Positions 1 to 6,013 of a stretch of 12,160 bases of DNA are shown in pieces; position 1 is the stretch's first letter, and each line of letters opens with the position of its first letter. Made by a program: the position numbers and the translations under genes. The notes under the pieces are model-generated. The model was not told the origin of the DNA and searched no databases. It worked only from the letters and a program-made list of their open reading frames with translations. The DNA is taken from assembly GCA_025353235.1 (NCBI GenBank), contig JANXQZ010000878.1, positions 1 through 12,160 on the forward strand, given 5' to 3'. Origin of the DNA: Bryobacterales bacterium. Lineage in GTDB: Bacteria > Acidobacteriota > Terriglobia > Bryobacterales > Bryobacteraceae.

Positions 1-74
1 GACGGCTGTAATACTTTTGTGGAATTACTCAGCATCGAGATAGCATTCTGAATCAGAGAAGCTCGGGCGTTGGC

Positions 75-80
75 TAAGAT
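75..80 (+). promoter_or_regulatory. Possible -10 element of a leaderless promoter
   Basis: The hexamer TAAGAT lies exactly six bases before the ATG of the MoxR gene at 87. No Shine-Dalgarno sequence sits at normal spacing: the only purine run, AAAGGG at 81-86, touches the start codon. A -10 box in this position would start transcription at or next to the ATG. No convincing -35 hexamer is seen 16-18 bases upstream, so this is a weak, inferred call. Confidence 0.25.
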
Positions 81-86
81 AAAGGG

Positions 87-929
87 ATGATCGTTGAAAT
101 CGAAGGGGTTCCCCTTCACCTTGCCCATCCCGACGAACTCAGCGTCACATGGGTTGGCCAAGAGGAGTCCATGCGTCAGCTTCTCGCCGCGTGGCTCGTC
201 ATCGATCCGCAAGACCTCCCCATGAACCCGCGCCTCCTTGGCAAACCGGGCGTAGGCAAAACCACCCTCGCGTATGCGGCCGGCAAGCGGCTCAAGCGTG
301 AGATCTACATCATGCAAGCCACCGTGGATACTCGCCCAGAGGACTTGCTGATCACGCCAGTCATCGAAGGAGCATCTAAGCTCCGCTACGTGGCTTCGCC
401 TTTGCTTACAGCCATGATTCGCGGAGGAATCGCAATCCTCGACGAGGGCAACCGCATGAGTGAGAAGAGCTGGGCCAGCCTTGCTCCCCTTTTAGATAAC
501 CGGCGCTATGTGGAATCCGTGGTCACCGGCGTTAAGATCAAGGCGCATCCGCTGTTCCGCATGGTGGCCACCATGAATGACGATGCATCCACCTTCGACC
601 TGCCTGAATACATCCACTCGCGCCTGCAGCCGCAAATCACCATCGACTTTCCTGAGCGGCACGAAGAGTACGCCATCTTGAAGGAAAATCTCCCCTTTGG
701 CGAAGACTACATCCTGAACTACGTCACAGACTTTCTGCAGGAGGCTCATGCTGCGGATGAACGTTACACAGTGAGAGACGGCATCAATATTGGACGTTTC
801 GCAATGAAGCTGATGCACTTTGAGAACGGCTCGCATTCCGCGAAGAGTAACGACGGCCAGTTCGCTCTGAGGACCGCCATTCTCGAGACGCTCGGCGATG
901 AAGCGCTGCGCTATGTCGCACGATCCTAG
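87..929 (+). CDS. MoxR-type AAA+ ATPase
   Basis: This is a cytoplasmic AAA+ ATPase of the MoxR group, whose members usually act as ATP-driven chaperones or remodelers for a partner protein. Walker A is GKPGVGKT (residues 52-59) and Walker B is IAILDE (115-120). Sensor 1 is ATMND (161-165), the likely arginine finger is R179 in HSRLQPQ, and the sensor-2/lid region is near R230. At 280 residues it is a minimal MoxR with no fused domain. The Walker B continuation is DEGNRM rather than the usual DEINRA, which suggests a divergent subfamily. The next gene starts inside its 3' end, so the two are probably translated together. No vWA-domain partner, the common MoxR companion, is seen here; the large neighbouring protein may be its client or effector. 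The ATG at 87 was chosen because the family fold starts close after it. The client is unknown. Confidence 0.93.
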   Translation: MIVEIEGVPLHLAHPDELSVTWVGQEESMRQLLAAWLVIDPQDLPMNPRLLGKPGVGKTTLAYAAGKRLKREIYIMQATVDTRPEDLLITPVIEGASKLRYVASPLLTAMIRGGIAILDEGNRMSEKSWASLAPLLDNRRYVESVVTGVKIKAHPLFRMVATMNDDASTFDLPEYIHSRLQPQITIDFPERHEEYAILKENLPFGEDYILNYVTDFLQEAHAADERYTVRDGINIGRFAMKLMHFENGSHSAKSNDGQFALRTAILETLGDEALRYVARS

Positions 930-2742
930 CACTTCCGTCGAGCAAGCGGGCAGTCTTCGGCGTGGAAATTTCACGTATATTCCCGTGGTTCCAGGCCGGG
1001 TGGAATTCGCCGCTGAACTGCGCCGCATCATACTGCGGGACCGCCCCGGCATTGTCGCGGTCGAGTTGCCCGGCTTGCTGGAAGACTCATACCTGCAAGC
1101 GCTAGCCCGCCTGCCCCAAATGTCGGTGCTTCTCTATATCGACGAGAAAGACGACGAACGCGCCATCTACGTGCCCGTCGAACCCTGCGATCCCTTCACG
1201 GAAGCCGTTCGAAGCGCACTGGAAATCGATGCCCAGGTCGTGTTCCTGGAGCCTGACCGTCTTGAGCGTCCGCACTTGCCCGATTTGTATCCAGACACCT
1301 ATTCAATTCCTTTCATCGGATTTGAAAAGTACATCGAAGCCTATCGCGTCTATCCGCAGATTCGAACTGAGGAAGTCACCGAGCACGCGGCCGGCATGGC
1401 CTGGAAGTTGCAAGGATCCGACCCGCTTGCACCGGTTCTGGTCGTAGTTTCCCTCAATCTCTTGGATCCTCTGCTGGACGCCATGGAGGTCCCTCAAGAC
1501 CCGCCCGCTCGGGTACGCCAGAGTGACATTCGCCTCCTCAATCCGCATCCCGACTGCCTGGCTGAAATCACCGTAGAGTATCCCTACCTGCAAGATCTCT
1601 ACGAAAACTTCCGGCTCGAATTGGCTTCGGATTTTCTGGATCGACCGCGCATCCAGTTCGATCTGCTGCGCAAGGCGGAAGCCGAATACGTCACGAACAC
1701 CGGCGATAAAATTGAGCACTGGCAGCGCCGCATGCTGGCTCGCTACACGCGCAACCTCGCTGCAATCGGTCGCGACTTGATGGCCGGTGTCTTCGATCTC
1801 ACTGTGGCGGCTCGGTCCATCGTCGACGATAATTACGCCTGGGAAGTCTGGCAAATGGCCAACCAGTATCCCGCGCAATCCGACGTGAGCGACATGCTCG
1901 AAACGGTGAACTTATCGGGCAACGAGATCTGGCTCAACACCAAGAAGATGCGCTTGAGGCGGCGTCTTCCCCGGATGAAGCAGCGCATGCTGCCGCGCGG
2001 ACTCAAGCCTCGCAAGAAGGAAAAGTTCGAGGGCGAGTGGGCCAAGCAAACCGATGGCAACGCGATTTGTTCGTACCCTCCGGAAGACCTTCTGATCGAG
2101 AACTACGGCCGCTTCCTCAAGAAGAAAGCGAAAAGCATGCTCTCGGAAGAACGCGTGCGTACTGAGCCATTCACCACCTCCATCCTGGACGGCATCGACC
2201 TGCGCGAGACGATTCGCAACTGGCATGAAGGCAAGCTCTACGTGCGGCAGCAGGATAAAGTGGCGGGCGACGTTGGCGCAGTGGTGGTGATCTTCGATGA
2301 GGATCGAAATGACCGTTATCAGTACCTCACGACATGGCTCGGCGAACACCAGAACGAGTCCGACATGGCTTTCTACTCTACGTTTCCTTTTGAGCATCTG
2401 GTCGGCCCAGGCATCGGGCGCGCCGAGTATGGCGGCTTTCTCATGACGCTCCCGCCTCGGCGCATGTACGACGTTTGGTCTGACCCGGATTACGATTATG
2501 CCTTGAACAAGCCCGAGCGGCTTCTGATGGCGGCGCTCGATTATTCGATGCAACGCATGGTGGCCTACGTGGCCGCCAAGCCGCCGCGCTCAATCTTCCG
2601 CTCCATCGCCGCGCACCTTAATCGCCGCATCGTTTATATTCCGATCGGGGCTCTCTCTCCGGCCAAAATGAAGAAGCTCCGCGTGGTACACGTGCTGGAT
2701 AGCTATCAACGCCGCAGCGATGCGAAAGAGTTTCTCTGGTAA
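898..2742 (+). CDS. Large MoxR-linked protein, TraB/ChaN/DUF5682-like N-terminal half
   Basis: This 614-residue cytoplasmic protein (no signal peptide, no membrane segment) is not recognised with certainty. Residues 24-200 carry alternating strands and helices such as GIVAVELP (51-58), VVFLEP (114-119) and VLVVVSLNLLD (180-190). These resemble the TraB/ChaN/DUF5682-like fold seen beside MoxR ATPases in other bacteria; that is an inference. A strongly basic stretch lies at 349-376. The C-terminal half (about 390-614) is unassigned, with notable segments DGIDLRETIRNW (431-442), AVVVIFDED (461-469) and VVHVLD (596-601). AVVVIFDED is the kind of strand that begins a vWA domain, but no DxSxS metal site is present. 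The start may be ATG 898 or ATG 913; both overlap the ATPase gene (32 or 17 nt), so coupling is likely. The reading frame is certain; the function is not. Confidence 0.78.
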   Translation: MKRCAMSHDPSTSVEQAGSLRRGNFTYIPVVPGRVEFAAELRRIILRDRPGIVAVELPGLLEDSYLQALARLPQMSVLLYIDEKDDERAIYVPVEPCDPFTEAVRSALEIDAQVVFLEPDRLERPHLPDLYPDTYSIPFIGFEKYIEAYRVYPQIRTEEVTEHAAGMAWKLQGSDPLAPVLVVVSLNLLDPLLDAMEVPQDPPARVRQSDIRLLNPHPDCLAEITVEYPYLQDLYENFRLELASDFLDRPRIQFDLLRKAEAEYVTNTGDKIEHWQRRMLARYTRNLAAIGRDLMAGVFDLTVAARSIVDDNYAWEVWQMANQYPAQSDVSDMLETVNLSGNEIWLNTKKMRLRRRLPRMKQRMLPRGLKPRKKEKFEGEWAKQTDGNAICSYPPEDLLIENYGRFLKKKAKSMLSEERVRTEPFTTSILDGIDLRETIRNWHEGKLYVRQQDKVAGDVGAVVVIFDEDRNDRYQYLTTWLGEHQNESDMAFYSTFPFEHLVGPGIGRAEYGGFLMTLPPRRMYDVWSDPDYDYALNKPERLLMAALDYSMQRMVAYVAAKPPRSIFRSIAAHLNRRIVYIPIGALSPAKMKKLRVVHVLDSYQRRSDAKEFLW

Positions 2743-2747
2743 TTTTC

Positions 2748-4010
2748 ATGAATATTCGAATCTGCATCTGCCTGCTGAGCGCCTCCGCGCTGGTCCAGGC
2801 CCAATCCGCGGTCGTGCATTGCGCGAGACTGCTCGACGTGAAAAAGGAAGCGTACCTGAACGACATGATGGTTATGGTGGATGCGGGGAGGATTACCGAT
2901 ATCGTGCCCGCAGCCAAAGCGAGTGTTCCGACCGGCACCGCGCCTATCGAGGTCAAGGGCACCTGCCTGCCCGGCCTGATTGACGTGCATGATCATCTCA
3001 CGGGTGACCCCAGTCACTCTGGCTATCAGTCCGTTGGTATTTCGGTTCCTCGCAGCGCCGTAACGGGAGTGAAGAACGCCTCCAAAACTCTACGCGCCGG
3101 GTTCACCACGGTCCGCAACGTGGGTGCCGCAGGGTACGCGGACGTGGCGCTTCGCGACGGCATCGAAGCAGGCGAGGTGGAAGGGCCGCGGCTGCAGGTT
3201 TCCGGTCCCGCGCTCGGCATCACGGGCGGACATTGCGACGAGAACCTGCTCGCGCCGGAGTATCGTTACTCGAGCGAAGGCGTGGCGGATGGTCCTTGGG
3301 CTGCCCGCGCGAAGGTGCGCCAAGTAATTAAGTATGGCGCGGATCTGATCAAGATTTGCGCATCCGGCGGCGTGCTTTCGAAGGGCGATCAACCAGGCAC
3401 GCCCCAGTACACGTTAGAGGAAATGAAAGCGATTGTCGAAGAGGCCCACAAACTCGGACGCAAGGTGGCGGCCCATGCACATGGAACGCAATCGATTAAA
3501 GATGCCATTCGCGCCGGAGTCGATTCCATCGAGCACTCGAGTCTGATCGATGATGAAGGCATCGCCTTAGCCGTGCAGCACGGGACTTTCCTGGTGTTCG
3601 ACATATACAACGACGATTACATATTGTCCGAGGGAGCTAAGCAGGGAATGCTGCCGGAGTCGATCGAGAAGGAACGCAAGATCGGGAAATTGCAGCGGGA
3701 AAATTTCCGCCATGCGTACCTGGGTGGTGCGCGCATGGCGTTTGGCACCGATGGCGGCGTCTACCCTCACGGCGACAACGCAAGACAGTTCCCGCTCATG
3801 GTGGAGTGGGGCATGAAACCAATGCAGGCGATTCGCGCGGCCACCACCGAGGCTGCCGATTTGCTGGGCTGGTCGGATCGGGTGGGGTCCGTGGAGAAGG
3901 GGCACTTCGCGGATATAATCGCAGTCGATGGCGATCCGCTGTCCGACGTTGGGGCATTGCAAAAGGTTCGATTTGTGATGAAGTCCGGAAAGGTCTACCG
4001 GAACGATTAG
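2748..4010 (+). CDS. Secreted metal-dependent amidohydrolase
   Basis: This exported enzyme belongs to the amidohydrolase superfamily, in the imidazolonepropionase/Xaa-Pro dipeptidase-like group. It should hydrolyse a cyclic amide or peptide bond using a binuclear metal site. A short signal peptide ends near VQAQ (residues 16-19), so it probably acts in the periplasm. The metal-site set is complete: H81 and H83 in DVHDH, K202 (likely carbamylated) in LIKICASGG, H243 in AAHAHG, H263 in IEHSS, and D335 in GTDGG. The C-terminal SVEKGHFADIIAVDGDPL (381-398) is the usual closing beta-sandwich motif. At 420 residues it has normal length. The ATG lies 5 nt after the previous stop with no good Shine-Dalgarno, so it is probably read by reinitiation in the operon. 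The substrate cannot be deduced; dipeptidase activity is one possibility. Confidence 0.92.
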   Translation: MNIRICICLLSASALVQAQSAVVHCARLLDVKKEAYLNDMMVMVDAGRITDIVPAAKASVPTGTAPIEVKGTCLPGLIDVHDHLTGDPSHSGYQSVGISVPRSAVTGVKNASKTLRAGFTTVRNVGAAGYADVALRDGIEAGEVEGPRLQVSGPALGITGGHCDENLLAPEYRYSSEGVADGPWAARAKVRQVIKYGADLIKICASGGVLSKGDQPGTPQYTLEEMKAIVEEAHKLGRKVAAHAHGTQSIKDAIRAGVDSIEHSSLIDDEGIALAVQHGTFLVFDIYNDDYILSEGAKQGMLPESIEKERKIGKLQRENFRHAYLGGARMAFGTDGGVYPHGDNARQFPLMVEWGMKPMQAIRAATTEAADLLGWSDRVGSVEKGHFADIIAVDGDPLSDVGALQKVRFVMKSGKVYRND

Positions 4011-4015
4011 GGCGA

Positions 4016-5353
4016 ATGAAAAACGGTATCGGAAAGTTTCTCTGTCTTGCGTTTACCGCAAGCTTGGCGTTTGCTCAGCCTGTGTCGCCGGAGTGGTTGA
4101 AGTCTGCGGTGATCTACGAAATTAACCCCCGCACCTTCTCGGCGACGGGGAATTTCAAGGGTATTCAACAGAAGCTTCCCTACTTGCAGCAACTCGGCGT
4201 TACCGTGCTTTGGATCATGCCCATTCATCCAGTGGGCAAGGTGAAAAGCAAGGGCTCTCTCGGCAGCGCCTACTCGGTTCAGGACTACTATGGCATCGAC
4301 CCAACGTATGGCTCGGCTGAGGATTTTCATGCCTTGGTGCGGGAAGCTCACGGGCTTGGATTCAAAATGATCATTGACATCGTTGCGAACCATACAGCCT
4401 GGGATAGTGTGCTGATGAAGCATCCCGAGTATTACAAACACGGTCCGGGTGGCGAGATTATTCCGCCCGAGCCGGACTGGTCAGATGTGGCGGCTCTCAA
4501 CTATAAGAATGCTGAACTTCGCCAGTACATGTTGAAGATGCTGGAATACTGGCTGCGAGAGTTCGATCTGGATGGATTCCGCTGCGATGTCGCGAGTCAG
4601 GTGCCAGCCGATTTCTGGAATCAGGCACGCGCCTCGCTCGCCAAGATCAAACCCGACCTCATGATGCTTGCCGAAGCGCATGAGCCTGTCCTTCTTCAGA
4701 AGGCTTTCGATCTGGATTATTCCTGGCCGCTGCACGGCAAGCTGACGGAAGTCTTTGAGTTCGGCGTTAGAGCTTCGGCTCTTCACGATGAGTGGCTGCA
4801 AGAGCGCAAGATTTATCCTCAGGGCTCAATGCATCTGCGCTTCTCGGATAATCATGACGAGAAGCGAGCCATTGCACGCTTTGGCGAACGCGGCGCGCTG
4901 GCTGCGTCGGCTCTTATGTTTACGCTGGACGGCGTGCCGCTGCTGTATAACGGGATGGAGATTGGCGACACCAGCGAATCGGGCGCACCGGCTCTGTTTG
5001 AGCGGCTGCCTGTGATTTGGGAATTTGCGGAGCGGCGCCCGGAGTTTACGCAGTTCTATCGCGAGATGATTCGTCTGCGCCGCGACCATCCGGCGCTGCA
5101 GCAGGGAGAAACGGTGTGGCTCGACAATGTGCAGCCGCAACGCGTCTTGAGTTATCTGCGCCGAGACTCGAAGGAGCAGTTTTTCGTTGTGATTAATTGT
5201 TCCAATGAGCCTGCCCGGATCACGGCTAGCGGACTCAAGGTTGGTGCCTGGACGGACGTCACGCCCGGCGCTGCCCAACCCCGTCCTACGCTAAAGCCGC
5301 CTGATGTGGATCTGTCCGCCTGGGGTTTCCGCATCTTTCGTGCTGCACGGTGA
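4016..5353 (+). CDS. Secreted GH13 alpha-amylase-family glycoside hydrolase
   Basis: This 445-residue retaining alpha-glucan-type hydrolase of family GH13 is probably periplasmic. The signal peptide (residues 1-20) ends LAFA before QP. The four conserved regions of the TIM barrel are present: DIVANH (121-126); GFRCDVAS (187-194) with nucleophile D191; MLAEAHEP (217-224) with acid/base E220; and FSDNHD (276-281) with D281. The C-terminal beta domain closes with AWGFRIFR. The frame stays open upstream to 3806, but that part overlaps the amidohydrolase. ATG 4016 is preferred because it starts the signal peptide, lies 5 nt after the amidohydrolase stop, and has AGGG (4009-4012) just upstream. At this length it lacks extra carbohydrate-binding modules. 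It may act on malto-oligosaccharides or trehalose-like substrates; specificity cannot be read from the motifs. Confidence 0.93.
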   Translation: MKNGIGKFLCLAFTASLAFAQPVSPEWLKSAVIYEINPRTFSATGNFKGIQQKLPYLQQLGVTVLWIMPIHPVGKVKSKGSLGSAYSVQDYYGIDPTYGSAEDFHALVREAHGLGFKMIIDIVANHTAWDSVLMKHPEYYKHGPGGEIIPPEPDWSDVAALNYKNAELRQYMLKMLEYWLREFDLDGFRCDVASQVPADFWNQARASLAKIKPDLMMLAEAHEPVLLQKAFDLDYSWPLHGKLTEVFEFGVRASALHDEWLQERKIYPQGSMHLRFSDNHDEKRAIARFGERGALAASALMFTLDGVPLLYNGMEIGDTSESGAPALFERLPVIWEFAERRPEFTQFYREMIRLRRDHPALQQGETVWLDNVQPQRVLSYLRRDSKEQFFVVINCSNEPARITASGLKVGAWTDVTPGAAQPRPTLKPPDVDLSAWGFRIFRAAR

Positions 5354-5489
5354 AGACATACCCGGCGACGGAAATGGCAGGCGATCCGGCAATCTTCAAC
5401 AGTCGCGGCAACAAGTATGGGCTGATTGTTCGAATCGTATTCCCGTACAAGCACGTTTTTGTGAAGAGTTGTTGAAATATGCCGAGTAG
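5350..5489 (+). pseudogene. HigB-type toxin remnant (C-terminal fragment, frameshifted)
   Basis: Read from 5353 in frame, the gap after the GH13 gene encodes about 40 residues including TYPATEMAGDPAIFN and GNKYGLIVRI, then a hydrophobic YKHVFVK, before TGA at 5473. This matches my memory of the second half of HigB-type (RelE-superfamily) mRNA-interferase toxins, whose core reads FN-x-x-GNKYRL-x-V-x-I, then V-x-I/V-K/R, then GTHAEYD. The THAEYD end seems to survive one frame over: TAT GCC GAG TAG at 5478-5489 would read YAE-stop, consistent with a one-base deletion after VK and a Tyr-to-stop change. The N-terminal half (about 50-60 residues) is missing, because the GH13 coding sequence occupies that place. 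No functional toxin can be made. The assignment comes from motif recognition without a database search. Confidence 0.6.
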
Positions 5490-5619
5490 GAACCTGCCAC
5501 GTGTCATCAAGACCGAGGCAGAAAGTGTACGGCTGGTTGCCAACCTGCCGCCGGGCGGATTTTATTCCCATGAAACCCTACAACCTGCCGATAAGGTAAG
5601 GGAAGGATACGGAAATTGA
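5479..5619 (+). pseudogene. Short ORF with HigA-antitoxin-like N-terminus, probably a remnant
   Basis: An ATG at 5479 opens a 46-residue frame ending at TGA 5617-5619. It contains PRVIKTEAES (about 5497-5526). VIKTEAE is typical of the start of the HigA-type antitoxins that follow HigB toxins, which continue with Y-E-A-A-L. Here the sequence after TEAES (LVANLPPGGFYSHET and on) no longer resembles an antitoxin, and no helix-turn-helix domain follows. It lies directly downstream of the toxin remnant and in the expected order, so a decayed antitoxin gene is the best reading. Its stop overlaps the TTG start of the lipoprotein gene by two bases, so a small translated coupling ORF cannot be excluded. 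Confidence 0.35.
5601..5607 (+). promoter_or_regulatory. Shine-Dalgarno sequence deciding a TTG start
   Basis: GGAAGGA, part of the longer purine run AAGGGAAGGA, ends eight bases before the TTG at 5616. This spacing is near ideal. There is no ATG or GTG in a better place for the lipoprotein signal sequence, so it fixes the start on TTG. It is the clearest ribosome binding site in the window. Confidence 0.7.
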
Positions 5620-5987
5620 AGCTAAAAAAATACGCCTTGACTGTAGCGGGTCTGAGTTTGAATCTGTTGCTTTCCGCTGGGTGCACCCGCCAACCTAATG
5701 CTGAAGCACACCGCTCGCAACCAGCGCCAGTTCAGTCCAGGCTCGTTGAACGTCCTGCTCGGCCAGTGGAGCACATATCGGATCGGAACGAGTATACTCG
5801 CCAACCACCCATAAAAAGCAGATCGAAAGTACATTCTGCAGAGATCATCGCAGGGACGGCTGGCGTAGGAGCAGCAATAGGTGCCTTGGCGGGCGGTGGC
5901 AAAGGAGCGGCGATAGGGGCAATTGCGGGTGGGGGCGGAGGGTTGCTTTACGATCGAGCTACAGCCCACAAGGGCCCACCAAGATAG
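5616..5987 (+). CDS. Small glycine-zipper lipoprotein
   Basis: This 123-residue protein is predicted to be exported and lipid-modified. It has a Lys-rich N-terminus, a hydrophobic core, and a lipobox LSAGC with C23 as the acylated cysteine. Residues 24-75 are polar and Pro/Arg-rich, probably disordered. Residues 77-111 form a glycine zipper with two short Gly/Ala-rich membrane-type segments (IIAGTAGVGAAIGALAGG and GAAIGAIAGGGGGLL), as in the glycine-zipper 2TM proteins of the outer-membrane/envelope-stress type. The start is TTG, supported by the strong Shine-Dalgarno at 5601-5607. The gene stands alone on the plus strand after the decayed toxin-antitoxin region and converges with the receptor gene. 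The precise role is unknown; an envelope structural or stress role is an inference. Confidence 0.85.
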   Translation: MKLKKYALTVAGLSLNLLLSAGCTRQPNAEAHRSQPAPVQSRLVERPARPVEHISDRNEYTRQPPIKSRSKVHSAEIIAGTAGVGAAIGALAGGGKGAAIGAIAGGGGGLLYDRATAHKGPPR

Positions 5988-6013
5988 CAACTCATTTGAA
6001 CGCGTATCTCAGT
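5988..6013. other. Convergent intergenic gap without visible terminator
   Basis: Only 26 bases separate the stop codons of the lipoprotein gene (plus strand) and the receptor gene (minus strand). I find no GC-rich inverted repeat followed by a T-run in either direction here. Transcripts from the two sides may therefore overlap, or ending may be Rho-dependent. Confidence 0.5.

Noticed and set aside
1303..1878. Open minus-strand frame of about 191 codons
   Set aside because: It is antisense to the large MoxR-linked gene, with no domain signature or ribosome binding site.
3806..4015. Upstream extension of the GH13 frame by 70 codons
   Set aside because: It would overlap the amidohydrolase gene by about 205 nt, and the residues have no family similarity. 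The signal peptide begins at 4016.
5432..5442. Small inverted repeat GAAT-CGT-ATTC as a possible operator
   Set aside because: It is only four base pairs per arm and falls inside codons for the conserved VRIVF stretch of the toxin remnant, so coding history accounts for it.
5304..5489. 61-codon frame spanning the GH13 end and the gap
   Set aside because: Most of it does not resemble a protein. Its last codons coincide with the shifted tail of the toxin remnant, which explains them better.
5545..5565. GC-rich CCGCCGGGCGG followed by a T-rich stretch, resembling an intrinsic terminator
   Set aside because: The inverted arms would leave a loop of at most one base, and the T-run is short and interrupted, so a stable terminator hairpin is not supported.
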